Source: DASRWI01 sp035654655
GTDB lineage: Bacteria > Bacteroidota > Ignavibacteria > Ignavibacteriales > Ignavibacteriaceae
Reading direction: 5' to 3'
Length of the DNA stretch: 64,000 bases
Assembly (NCBI GenBank): GCA_035654655.1
Contig: DASRWI010000021.1
Location: forward strand, 173,440-237,439
This document shows positions 1-9,336 of this stretch, one piece after another. The notes under the pieces were generated by a model. That model was not told where the DNA came from, did no database searches, and saw only the letters and a list, made by a program, of their open reading frames with translations. The stretch's first letter is position 1, and each line of letters opens with the position of its first letter. A program made the translations under genes and the position numbers.

Positions 1-76
1 CCCCAAAAACAGTATATCTTAAATAATTCTAATTTTTATAGTTGCGGGAAAAACCTTTAAATACTATCTTTTCATA

Positions 77-409
77 ATGGAAATTTTTCTTCAAAATACA
101 AAAAAGCCAATAGGCATTTTACTTCTTGCAGTATTTGTCTTTACCTTCCTGCATTCAGAATTAGGCTTTTTGACATATGACCATGACCACTCAAATCACG
201 ATCATTGTACAATAGTTAATAGTAGTTCTACTCCTTCACAAAATATTAATATTAGTCCTGTTAAACAAAAAATTGAATATTTAGTATTATGTTTAAATAT
301 TTTGGATGGTTCTTTAGATTATCAATTAACCATAACAAATAACAACGAATCAATTTTTAAACGAGAAACCAATAAAGTTTACCTGCACAATCAATCTTTT
401 CTTATTTAA
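77..409 (+). CDS. His-rich small membrane or exported protein next to metal efflux genes
   Basis: I do not recognise a named family. The 110-aa product has a hydrophobic segment at about residues 11-30, either an uncleaved anchor or a signal peptide. It is followed by a His/Asp cluster (DHDHSNHDHC, residues 35-44) that looks suited to binding a divalent metal. The rest is polar. The gene ends 51 bp before the TolC-like gene of an RND metal efflux operon and has the same orientation, so it is probably the first gene of that operon. A periplasmic metal chaperone or sensor role is inferred from the His cluster and position only. The start is an ATG with no clear Shine-Dalgarno sequence. Confidence 0.6.
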   Translation: MEIFLQNTKKPIGILLLAVFVFTFLHSELGFLTYDHDHSNHDHCTIVNSSSTPSQNINISPVKQKIEYLVLCLNILDGSLDYQLTITNNNESIFKRETNKVYLHNQSFLI

Positions 410-460
410 CAATTCATAATTCCAAAATCTTTTTTCTCAATTTATTTTTATCGGAGAACT

Positions 461-1729
461 ATGAACAAATTCTTATGGTTGTTCATAATAGCTTTAACAT
501 TTACAGGGCTATATGGACAAACTGAAACAAAAATTTTAACTATAAACGAAGCTGTGCAATTAGGATTAAAAAATAATCCTGAAATAAAAAAAGCTTACCA
601 TAACATTGAATCATCTAAAGGAAGGTTTTGGAGTGGCATTTCTCTCCCTAAGCCTGAAGTTGGAGTTAGTTATGAATATGCTCCTGTAAATTCCGCCTTA
701 AGTAATCATAGCGAAAGAACAATTGAAATTAGTCAGTCATTTGAATTTCCTTCCAATTACTTTCTAAAAGGGAACAAACTGAATAAGGAAGAAGATATTA
801 CTTATTACAAACTTAAACAAACAGAGAATTCTATAATTTCAAAAATATTATCTGCTTATAGTAATGTTCTTGCAAAGAAAGAACAATTAAAAATTGCTGA
901 AGAGAATTTATCAGTAGCAGAAGAATTTTCCCGGAAGGCTGAGATAAAATATAATGTAGGTGAGGGGACAAACATTGAAAAATTGACTGCCAAAGTTCAA
1001 TATACTGAAGCATTGAATAATGTTGAAATATTAAAAAATGATTTAAAATCAACCTATGCTGAATTAAACTATTCTCTGGGTAGCAATAACAATGATGAAA
1101 TCTATAAGCTAAATGATAGTTTGTTCTTTAATGGTGGAGATACTTTAACATTTGAAAAATATTTTGAACTTGCATCATTACTTAATTTGGATATTAAAAT
1201 TGCAGAGATTCAAGTTAACTCATCTTCTATTGATAAATCACTTGCCTGGTCTTCACTATTACCAAGCTTAAATTTAAGCTACTACAAACAATCCAGAGAT
1301 GGTAATAATGGATTCTATGGTGCCGGATTTGGAATCTCCATTCCACTTTGGTTTATGTTTGAAAATAAAGGTCTAATCCAGGAAGCATCTGCTGAAGAAG
1401 AAATTGCAAAATCTGAATTGCAAATAATCAAAAATGAAGTTTACCTCAAATTGAAAAAAGCTTTTAATGAGCATCAAAATAATATTAAACAGGTTAGGCT
1501 TTATCAGACAAATATTTTACCCCAGGCTGATGAAATATTCCGTTCTGCATCTGCAAGTTATGATGCAGGAGAAATATCTTACCTTGAATTTTTACAGGCA
1601 AGACAAACATTTATAAATGCAAAAAGTAATTACATAAATATTTTACTAAATAATGTTTTATCAAACCTTGAACTTATAAATATAACCGGACTTGAAATGA
1701 CTCAACTTTTTAATGGAGTGCAAAAATGA
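461..1729 (+). CDS. TolC-family outer membrane efflux protein (CzcC/CusC type)
   Basis: This is the outer-membrane channel of a tripartite RND exporter. The 422-aa product has a signal peptide (about residues 1-19), then long alternating alpha-helical and beta segments in two related halves, as in the outer membrane efflux protein family. Length is normal for CzcC/CusC. TCGGAGAAC lies just upstream of the ATG and acts as a ribosome site. The last codons overlap the start of the adaptor gene by 4 nt (ATGA), so the two are translationally coupled. The substrate is inferred to be a metal because the pump is of the HME type and a CDF exporter follows. Confidence 0.88.
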   Translation: MNKFLWLFIIALTFTGLYGQTETKILTINEAVQLGLKNNPEIKKAYHNIESSKGRFWSGISLPKPEVGVSYEYAPVNSALSNHSERTIEISQSFEFPSNYFLKGNKLNKEEDITYYKLKQTENSIISKILSAYSNVLAKKEQLKIAEENLSVAEEFSRKAEIKYNVGEGTNIEKLTAKVQYTEALNNVEILKNDLKSTYAELNYSLGSNNNDEIYKLNDSLFFNGGDTLTFEKYFELASLLNLDIKIAEIQVNSSSIDKSLAWSSLLPSLNLSYYKQSRDGNNGFYGAGFGISIPLWFMFENKGLIQEASAEEEIAKSELQIIKNEVYLKLKKAFNEHQNNIKQVRLYQTNILPQADEIFRSASASYDAGEISYLEFLQARQTFINAKSNYINILLNNVLSNLELINITGLEMTQLFNGVQK

Positions 1730-2892
1730 AATTTATCATAACATCAATATTATTCTTCGCTATTATTTCTTTTGGAGGATGTACCAAAAATTCAGCTGAA
1801 GAAAATCATCAGGAAAAAACTAAACCTGAACAATCAAATATTGTTAAGGTATCTAATACTTCAATAAAAGAAATTGGGCTTGTAACGGAGACTGTAACTC
1901 TAAAATCTTTTAATGGAATTATGAACATTCCAGCCACTGTAATTGCTAACCAGGATAATGAAGCTCAGGTAGGTTCATTAGTGCAGGGAAGAGTTAATAA
2001 AGTTCTGGTTAAAGTTGGAGATAATGTTAAGGCAGGGCAGACTTTAATGTATGTTGAAGGTCTTGAAATTGGAGAAATTAAGGCAAACTTTTTATCTGCT
2101 AAAGCAGAACTTGATTTTCACAAAGCTGATTATGAAAGACAAAAAACTTTAATAGAACAAAAAGTTGGTTCTCAAAAACTCTTGTTAGAATCTAAGGCAG
2201 AATATGAAAAAGCTTTAGCTGAATTCAATGCTGAAGATAAAAAAATACATTCCATCGGTTTAAGTGATGAAGATATACTTAATGGAAAAGCGAATGACCA
2301 TACATCTGGGACGCTTCCTGTTAAAGCACCTATAAGTGGATTAATAATTGAAAGAAATGTTGTTATTGGTCAACAGATTGAAGCATCTACAAATGCATTT
2401 AGGATAATAAACACAAGTTCTGTTTGGGTTGATGGTCAGATTTATGAAAAAGATATTAACAGAATTAAAGAAAATTCTAATGTTCAATTTACTTTATCAA
2501 CAAATAAGAATGAAAAGTTTTCGGGGAAGATAATTTACGTTGGACAAATTATTGACGAAAAATCCAGAACAATAACAGTCAGGGCAGAATTTAATAATCC
2601 AAATAAAAAACTTAAACCTCAAATGTTCGGTGAAATGCTGATTCCATCTTCTGAAAATTCAAAAGCAGTATTAATCCCAAATGAAGCTGTAATTAAAATT
2701 GATAATAAGGACTTTGTATTTGTTCAAAAAGATGAAGATAAATTTGAAAAGAGAGTAGTAGTACTTGGCTCAACTCAGGATGATTTAGTAGAAGTTAAAG
2801 ATGGACTAAAAGAAAACGAGAGCATAGTTATTAAAGGCAGTTTTTACTTAAAATCAGAATTGCTGAAGGATGAGTTAGGAGATGATGATTAA
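1726..2892 (+). CDS. RND efflux periplasmic adaptor (membrane fusion protein, CzcB/CusB type)
   Basis: This is the adaptor joining the inner-membrane pump to the TolC-like channel. The 388-aa product has a lipoprotein signal ending in FGGC (Cys at about residue 19), so it is probably lipid-anchored. A biotinyl-lipoyl-like half motif (GRVNKVLVKVGDNVKAGQ, about residues 85-105) comes next, then a helical hairpin (about 115-170), the returning lipoyl half (PVKAPISGLI) and beta-barrel and membrane-proximal domains. This is the standard order for the family. It overlaps the upstream gene by 4 nt and the pump gene by 1 nt (TAATG). No His-rich N-terminal extension is present, so the metal cannot be assigned. 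Confidence 0.9.
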   Translation: MKFIITSILFFAIISFGGCTKNSAEENHQEKTKPEQSNIVKVSNTSIKEIGLVTETVTLKSFNGIMNIPATVIANQDNEAQVGSLVQGRVNKVLVKVGDNVKAGQTLMYVEGLEIGEIKANFLSAKAELDFHKADYERQKTLIEQKVGSQKLLLESKAEYEKALAEFNAEDKKIHSIGLSDEDILNGKANDHTSGTLPVKAPISGLIIERNVVIGQQIEASTNAFRIINTSSVWVDGQIYEKDINRIKENSNVQFTLSTNKNEKFSGKIIYVGQIIDEKSRTITVRAEFNNPNKKLKPQMFGEMLIPSSENSKAVLIPNEAVIKIDNKDFVFVQKDEDKFEKRVVVLGSTQDDLVEVKDGLKENESIVIKGSFYLKSELLKDELGDDD

Positions 2893-5800
2893 TGCTTGAG
2901 AAAATAATTTCAAAAATGCTGCATCAAAAAGGAATGACGATTTTTATTGCAGCAATCATTATTGCCTTTGGTGTCTATGCATATATAACATTACCAATTG
3001 ATGCTTTCCCTGATGTAACTAATGTACAAGTGGAAGTTGTTAGTCACGCTGATGGGCTTTCTGCTATTGAAATAGAACGTTCTGTAACTTATCCTCTTGA
3101 AATGTCATTACGTGGAATCCCCAACGTAAAACAAATGAGGTCTGTTACAAAATTTGGATTATCAGTAATAACAATTGTTTTTGAAGATGATGTTGATATT
3201 TATTTCGCACGCCAGCTTGTTTTTGAAAGAATAGATGAAGCAAAAGATGATGTTCCTGAAGGTGTTGAAGTTGAAATGGGTCCTGTTGCAACTGTAATGG
3301 GAGAAATATATCAATTTACTTTAGAAGGAAATGTTCCTGCGGAACCTATTAAGAAAAAAGAATATTTATCTGAACTTAGAACTTTAGAAGAATGGGTTGT
3401 AAGCCCTATTCTTAAGAGTGTTCGCGGAGTTAATGAAATAAATTCTTTTGGAGGATATTTCAAACAATACCAGGTTGTTGTATCACCCGAAAAACTTCTT
3501 AAGTATAATGTTACTGTTGATGATGTCTTTGCATCCATTGAAAATAATAATCAGAATGTTGGGGGAAATATAATTGAAAGACATTCTGAGCAGTATATAG
3601 TCAGAGGTGTAGGTTTAATTAAGCAAACTAATGATATAGAAAATGTTGTTTTAAAATCTTATGGTGGTACTCCCGTTTATTTAAAAGATGTTGCAGAAGT
3701 AAAGATAGGCGAAGCAGTTCGCCAGGGTGCTGCAATGATAAACGGAAAAGAAGAAGCTGTTGGTGGAATTGTAATGATGCTAAAGGGTGAAAACAGCCGC
3801 GACGTTGTTGAGCAGGTTAAAAAGAAAGTTGAAGAAATAAATGATAATAATGTTCTTCCAAATGGAATAAAAATAGTTCCATATTATGACCGTACTGACA
3901 TTGTTGATGCAAGTGTTGGCACTGTTACAGAAGCTTTAATTGAAGGTGCTATCCTTGTTATGATAGTTCTTTATCTTCTCTTAAGAAGTTTCAGAGGTTC
4001 ATTTGTCGTTCTACTTGCATTGCCTCTATCTTTATTATCAACTTTTATTGTAATGAAGATAGTCGGATTAGGTGCAAACTTAATGTCTTTAGGTGGACTT
4101 GCAATTTCAATAGGAATGATAATCGATGCTACTATAATTCAAGTTGAAAATGTTCAACGCCATCTTAGTGATAGTGGAAGTAATGATAAAAAATTATCTA
4201 CAGTTCTTAAAGCAGTTCTTGAAGTAAGGAAGCCAAGTATATTCGGAGAATTAATAATAGCTATTACATTCATTCCAATTCTATCGCTTGAAGGAATTGA
4301 AGGAAAAATGTTTGGTCCGCTTGCCTTAACAGTAGCTATTGCATTGTTATCATCATTACTACTTTCAATCTTTATCATACCTGTTCTTTGCGCAATGTTT
4401 CTTGAGCCTCAGGCAGAAAAAGAAAATAAAATAATGTTGTTTTTGAAAAAGCATTATTCTTCTGCGCTTGAATTCAGTATGAAAAAAAGAAAACTTATTC
4501 TATCAATTGCCGGAATATTTCTTCTATTATCTTTAATTATTATTCCAAATCTTGGAACAGAATTTATTCCAATAATGGATGAAGGTTCTTTTGATATGGA
4601 TGTTTCTTTGCTGCCGGGAGTTTCTCTCGATAAGGCAGTTGAAATAAACAAACTGGTTGGAGAGAAACTTAAAAAATTTCCTGAACTTCAAACTGTAGTT
4701 TCAAGAACAGGTCAAACAGGTGTTGCGCTTGATACCAGGGGTGTTGATAAAACTGGATACGTAGGTATTTTCCTTCCAAAGGAAGAATGGAAAAGTAATT
4801 TATCCCGTGAAGAACTTACCAATCAAATGCGTGAATCAATTGAAGAAATACCGGGAATTGGATTTGGATTCAGTCAGCCTATACAATGCCGTATTGATGA
4901 AATAGTTGCAGGGACTAAAGCACAGCTCATTGTAAAATTATTTGGTGATGATATAAATATTTTAAAAACAAAAGCTGATGAAATAAATCGAGTTCTTTCC
5001 AGAGTTGAAGGTGTAACAGACCTTCAGACAGAAAAAATTTCAGGTCAGCCATATCTTACTGTTGAAATTGACAGAGCTAAAATTGCAAGATATGGATTGA
5101 ATATTAAAGATGTTCAAAACATAATTGAAATTGCTGTTGCAGGAAAAACTGCATCTAAGTTTTATGAAGAAAATAGAAACTTTGATATAACAGTGAGATT
5201 ACCTGAAGAAAATAGAAATTCAATCGAGACAATTGGTAATATCCTCGTGCCCGGTAATGATGGTTCTAATATTCCTTTAAGCCAACTTTCAAACATTTCA
5301 CTTACTGAAGGTCCTGTTCAAATAAGTCGAGAAGATGGCGTAAGAAGAATAGGAATTGAAATGAACATCAGCGGCAGGGACATAGGAAGTTTTGTATCAG
5401 AAGCTAAAGAAAAAATAAAAGAAAAAGTTCAACTCTCTACAGGGTATTATTTAACCTGGGGTGGTCAGTTTGAAAATCAGCAAAGAGCAATGAATAAGTT
5501 AATGATTATTGGTCCTGTTGCTATTGGATTAATTCTGCTATTGTTGTTTGTAACATTCCGCTCATTAAGATTGGCAGCATTAGTACTTTCAAATCTTCCG
5601 TTTGCATTAATTGGCGGAGTATTTTCATTATGGATATCCGGACAATATTTATCAGTACCGGCTTCAGTCGGATTTATAGTCCTGTTTGGTGTTGCAGTAT
5701 TGAATGGAGTAGTGTTGGTTTCTCATATTTCAGAATTAAGAAATGAAGAAGGAATGAATTTAGCAGATGCAATATTTAAAGGAAGTATGAATAGATTAAG

Positions 5801-5990
5801 ACCTGTTTTAATGACAGCATCTATTGCTATTTTTAGTTTAATACCAATGCTATTTGCCGGCGGAGCAGGTTCTGAAATTCAAAAACCTCTTGCAACAGTA
5901 GTAGTAGGAGGATTGTTGACATCAACATTGTTAACTCTTCTTTTAATTCCATCAATGTACGGATGGTTTGAAAAAAGAGTAAATGATTAA
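2892..5990 (+). CDS. Heavy-metal efflux RND pump, CzcA/CusA family
   Basis: This is the inner-membrane proton-driven pump of the tripartite exporter. At 1032 aa it is full length. The N-terminus (a first transmembrane helix, then LPIDAFPDVTNVQVEV) is diagnostic of HME-RND pumps. Two large periplasmic loops separate the twelve expected membrane helices. The fourth-helix region carries GLAISIGMIIDATIIQVENV, with an Asp in the proton-relay position. It is the third of three overlapping genes encoding channel, adaptor and pump. No regulator of the CusRS, MerR or ArsR type lies within the window. Cu/Ag versus Zn/Co/Cd specificity cannot be decided by eye. Confidence 0.94.
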   Translation: MLEKIISKMLHQKGMTIFIAAIIIAFGVYAYITLPIDAFPDVTNVQVEVVSHADGLSAIEIERSVTYPLEMSLRGIPNVKQMRSVTKFGLSVITIVFEDDVDIYFARQLVFERIDEAKDDVPEGVEVEMGPVATVMGEIYQFTLEGNVPAEPIKKKEYLSELRTLEEWVVSPILKSVRGVNEINSFGGYFKQYQVVVSPEKLLKYNVTVDDVFASIENNNQNVGGNIIERHSEQYIVRGVGLIKQTNDIENVVLKSYGGTPVYLKDVAEVKIGEAVRQGAAMINGKEEAVGGIVMMLKGENSRDVVEQVKKKVEEINDNNVLPNGIKIVPYYDRTDIVDASVGTVTEALIEGAILVMIVLYLLLRSFRGSFVVLLALPLSLLSTFIVMKIVGLGANLMSLGGLAISIGMIIDATIIQVENVQRHLSDSGSNDKKLSTVLKAVLEVRKPSIFGELIIAITFIPILSLEGIEGKMFGPLALTVAIALLSSLLLSIFIIPVLCAMFLEPQAEKENKIMLFLKKHYSSALEFSMKKRKLILSIAGIFLLLSLIIIPNLGTEFIPIMDEGSFDMDVSLLPGVSLDKAVEINKLVGEKLKKFPELQTVVSRTGQTGVALDTRGVDKTGYVGIFLPKEEWKSNLSREELTNQMRESIEEIPGIGFGFSQPIQCRIDEIVAGTKAQLIVKLFGDDINILKTKADEINRVLSRVEGVTDLQTEKISGQPYLTVEIDRAKIARYGLNIKDVQNIIEIAVAGKTASKFYEENRNFDITVRLPEENRNSIETIGNILVPGNDGSNIPLSQLSNISLTEGPVQISREDGVRRIGIEMNISGRDIGSFVSEAKEKIKEKVQLSTGYYLTWGGQFENQQRAMNKLMIIGPVAIGLILLLLFVTFRSLRLAALVLSNLPFALIGGVFSLWISGQYLSVPASVGFIVLFGVAVLNGVVLVSHISELRNEEGMNLADAIFKGSMNRLRPVLMTASIAIFSLIPMLFAGGAGSEIQKPLATVVVGGLLTSTLLTLLLIPSMYGWFEKRVND

Positions 5991-6002
5991 ATTTAACTCA
6001 TA

Positions 6003-6548
6003 GAGCCGCCCCTTCAGGGCTCAATTTGCTTTTATTATATACCCTTAGCTTACGCTAAGGGCTATTTATGGAATAGCACCTTCGGTGCAGATAAAAATTT
6101 ATTTGAAACATCGAAGATGCTAATCTATAATTAGCTCGAATGTAAACTTGGGAAAAATAAAATGAGGTTTTGTATCAAGCATCGAAGATGCTTATCCATT
6201 ATTAGCCCCGATGTAAACTCGGGAAAAAAAATGAGGTGTTATATAAAGCATCGAAGATGCTTATCCATTATTAGCCCCGATGTAAACTCGGGGAAAAATA
6301 AAATTAAGTTTGGCTTACAACATTGGAGATGCTAATCTATAATTAGCTCGAATGTAAACTTGGGTAAAAATAAAATTAAGTTTTGTATAAAACATCGAAG
6401 ATACTACTCTATTATTAGCCTTGGATGTAAACTTGGGGAAAGATAAAATGAGGTTTTGTATCAAGCATCGAAGATGCTTATCCATTATTAGCCCCGAGTG
6501 TAAACTCGGGGTATAAATAGAATAAAAATATCGCTCTGGAGGAGCGAT
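6003..6548. repeat. Palindrome-rich intergenic array: six ~70-bp double-hairpin units with flanking hairpins
   Basis: Six imperfect tandem units start near 6109, 6180, 6249, 6321, 6393 and 6466 (period 69-73 bp). Each has a small hairpin (GCATC GAA GATGC) and, about 13-20 bp later, a second hairpin (CCCCGATGTAAACTCGGGG), then an A-rich spacer. Units 2, 3 and 6 are near consensus; units 1, 4 and 5 carry compensated or decayed stems (GCTCGAATGTAAACTTGGG). Four unrelated hairpins flank the array: GAGCC/GGGCTC at 6003-6022, CCCTTAGC/GCTAAGGG at 6042-6062, GCACC TTC GGTGC at 6076-6088 and CGCTC/GAGCG at 6532-6546. The stretch between the pump and CDF genes holds no convincing gene. It resembles REP-like palindromic elements. 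Confidence 0.85.
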
Positions 6549-6643
6549 TCTAAGAAAGTGAAATTCATCATAAAAACTTTCAAAAACAAATTTGCTTCTC
6601 ATTTATAAATTATTAATCTTACAGTTAATAAAGCTTAATAATT

Positions 6644-7546
6644 ATGGCACATACACATAATAATCATACTACAGAAGCAATAAACTACAGCAAAGTTTTT
6701 AGTTTAGGTATTGCATTAAATGTTGCATATATAATAGTTGAAGTTGTTTATGGACTGCTTGTAAACTCAATGGCTCTTATTGCAGATGCCGGACATAATT
6801 TCAGCGATGTACTTGGATTGCTGCTTGCCTGGGGAGGTGCTTATCTTGCCCGAACTGCAGTTACCAAAAACAGAACCTACGGATTAAGAAAATCAACAAT
6901 TTTAGCTGCTCTCTTTAATGCAATAATTTTGTTAATCGCTGTTGGTGCCATATCTATTGAAGCTATACGAAAGTTGTTCAATCCCGAACCAATTGGCGGC
7001 ACTACTATGATGATAGTTGCAGGCATAGGAGTAGTTGTAAATACATTAACTGCACTTTTATTTTTGAAGGGGAGAGATAAAGATTTAAACATTAAAGGTG
7101 CCTTCCTTCATATGGCTGCAGATGCCGGAGTTTCACTTGGAGTTGTGGCAGCAGGATTTTTAATAAACCTTACCGACTATTATCTTCTTGATCCCATAAT
7201 AAGTTTTGTTATTGTTATTGTAATTACAATTGGCACCTGGAGTTTACTGAAGGATTCACTTAACCTTTCAATGGATGCTGTACCAAATCATATAAATGTA
7301 GAAGAAGTTGAAAAATTCTTAAGCCAAATAAATGGAGTTACTGAAGTACACGACCTTCACATCTGGGCAATGAGCACTACTGAAATTGCTTTAACTGTAC
7401 ACCTTGTAATTCCTGATGGACAGACAGATGATAAATTCCTTGGAAAAATTTGCGAGCAGCTGAATCATAAATTTGAAATAGAACATTCAACTATACAGAT
7501 AGAAAAGAACGCACAAAGTGCCAGCTGCGAAGCAGGGAATGTATAA
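6644..7546 (+). CDS. Cation diffusion facilitator (CDF) family metal exporter
   Basis: This inner-membrane proton/metal antiporter moves divalent cations such as Zn, Co or Cd out of the cytoplasm. The 300-aa product has a His-containing N-terminus (MAHTHNNH), six predicted membrane helices and the two CDF metal-site motifs: HNFSD within ALIADAGHNFSDVLGL (helix II) and HMAAD in helix V. A cytoplasmic C-terminal domain follows, containing VTEVHDLHIWAMSTTE, typical of CzcD/ZitB-like members. It lies downstream of the RND operon on the same strand but beyond the palindromic array, so it may be transcribed separately. It would load the periplasm with metal for the RND pump to export. Confidence 0.93.
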   Translation: MAHTHNNHTTEAINYSKVFSLGIALNVAYIIVEVVYGLLVNSMALIADAGHNFSDVLGLLLAWGGAYLARTAVTKNRTYGLRKSTILAALFNAIILLIAVGAISIEAIRKLFNPEPIGGTTMMIVAGIGVVVNTLTALLFLKGRDKDLNIKGAFLHMAADAGVSLGVVAAGFLINLTDYYLLDPIISFVIVIVITIGTWSLLKDSLNLSMDAVPNHINVEEVEKFLSQINGVTEVHDLHIWAMSTTEIALTVHLVIPDGQTDDKFLGKICEQLNHKFEIEHSTIQIEKNAQSASCEAGNV

Positions 7547-7570
7547 AAAAATTTAATACTCATTATTAAC

Positions 7571-9336
7571 TTCTTGCAATTAATAAAAATAAGTTTTAAC
7601 ATTGTATTGAAAATGTATCAAGGGTTAGGGAAAAGAATTTCTTGTATTTAGATTTTATGTAAGCGAAGTTATTAAAATCTTTAATTTATTTTTATAATGG
7701 GATTATATTGCTTAATTAAAGCAAATCTGTTCGAATTTCCTACTCTCTTTCAATCCTCAAAGATCTTAAGAGCTATTTATTTTGATGATACCTAGTTTAT
7801 TAAATTATTTATTTATCTATAATTTAAAATTTAGGAGTTACATTGAAACTAATCAATCTTATTATAAATTCTTTATTCAAAACACTATTTATAGTATTTA
7901 TCATTGCATCTTTTTATCCAACTACTGCTCAAGATAGTAGTTTAGTAATAAATGATAGTTCAAAAGATTCTATTAAAGTTGAATCTCTTAAGGAAGAAAA
8001 CATTATCTTTTTAGAACTAGTAGGAAATGGATTAGGGATTTCCTTAAATTATGAAAGGTTTGTTTCAGAGTATTTTTCAATTAGGATTGGAATTGGCCAT
8101 GTATTTATGACTTTAACAAGTTATCCTATTATGGTTAATTATAATATTCCCAATATACCTATTGAAATAGGAATTGGTTTTATAACTTATAATGGTTTAC
8201 CTCCTTATAATACCTCCCGTGAAGCAAAAAGATTACTCCTAGGAACATCGATAGGCTTTAAAAGAATAAACAAAAATTTCATGTTTAAGGCGACTTTAAA
8301 TCCATATTATAATTATGATAACAAATTTACATTTTGGGCTGGCTTAAGTGCTGGCATTGCATTTTAAAAGGGAAAAACAATGAAAAAAATGTTTTATTTA
8401 ATTTTAATTTTTACTACTTCAATATATTCTTATACTGAAAATACTCACCAGTGGTTAACTATTCAATCATACTATTTATTAAAAAAGAATTTAGGTTTAG
8501 ATATTAATACCTTAAATACTCATTTACATATCGATTATAGTCTAGATGAAGGTGGGGCTTGGCAAGTTCCTTATATTACAAGGGGAGCAAATCTCGAAGA
8601 TAGAATAGACCCAGTATATAATTACTGCTTAAGTAATCCACCGAAAATATATGGGGATGCCATATTATCTGTGCTTTTATCAGGTCCTATACTTGGCTCT
8701 ATTGTTCAGGCATTTACAGGATGGCCATCTGATTTTTTCGTAAGCACAACTCATTTTTGGAATCCTGATTTGGGAGATGATCTTAGCACAAAAATGCATG
8801 CAGAAACCCCAAATGATGATTTTTATATAAAAATCCCAAATGCATATAAAAAGTTTTTAAATTATGCAAATGGTGATTATGATTTAAGTGTAAACTTAGT
8901 TCTTTATGGATTCCCAACAAATTCTGATGGTAGTGGAAGTTGTGCAACACAAAGAGCTATTGTGACTTTTAGGTACAATACTCTTCCTGGTCTTTATAAT
9001 ACAAGACAATTATATGTAACAAAAATAACTTGGTTATCAGGTGAACAGACTATTTATAATTCTCCAATTCTTTTTACCTCTAATTATTGGTCGTCTTTAA
9101 ATAATTCCACTCATTCCAACTTTATTGATTGTATAATTTATGAAACTTTAGGACGAATGTGCCATTTATTACAAGATATGAGCGTACCTGCTCATACAAA
9201 GGTTGATGAACATGGACCCTATTCTCCAACTGAAATGCCTGGAGTTAGACCCTCTGGTGATTCTTATGAATACTTTATGGCTGATGATAGATATTGGACA
9301 TCTGATTTGGTCAATAATTTAGTTGGTCCAATGGTT
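7571..9336. repeat. First copy of a diverged tandem duplication (leader + small gene + 5' part of large gene)
   Basis: This segment is homologous to 9951-11687. It includes about 270 bp of leader that is nearly identical between copies, the TTG-started small gene and the first 319 codons of the large gene. Homology stops abruptly after the ATGGTT ending at 9336, where this copy continues into an LD-carboxypeptidase reading frame. The leader (7571-7842) holds no gene. Its strong conservation suggests the promoter and 5' untranslated region were duplicated with the genes. Confidence 0.85.
7843..8367 (+). CDS. Small outer-membrane beta-barrel-like protein, copy 1
   Basis: Function unknown. The 174-aa product has a signal peptide (about residues 1-29, ending PTTAQ), a short acidic/Ser linker and then alternating amphipathic strands starting LELVGNGLGISLNYERF. 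The last residues (SAGIAF) end in Phe, as outer-membrane barrels often do. The start is a TTG preceded by TTAGGAGTTACA, a strong Shine-Dalgarno sequence at good spacing. The same TTG and ribosome site occur in the paralogue at 10214, which supports the call. It sits 12 bp before the large phospholipase-like gene, and this pairing is kept in both copies, suggesting a joint role. The two copies are nearly identical in the signal peptide but strongly diverged in the middle. Confidence 0.75.
   Translation: MKLINLIINSLFKTLFIVFIIASFYPTTAQDSSLVINDSSKDSIKVESLKEENIIFLELVGNGLGISLNYERFVSEYFSIRIGIGHVFMTLTSYPIMVNYNIPNIPIEIGIGFITYNGLPPYNTSREAKRLLLGTSIGFKRINKNFMFKATLNPYYNYDNKFTFWAGLSAGIAF

Noticed and set aside
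6108..6512. Possible CRISPR array
   Set aside because: Units are about 70 bp with near-continuous similarity and two internal hairpins. There is no short exact repeat with unique spacers, and no cas gene is in the window.
6315..6602. 95-aa minus-strand reading frame in the palindromic array
   Set aside because: It is produced by the tandem repeats themselves. Its sequence repeats with them and shows no protein family features.
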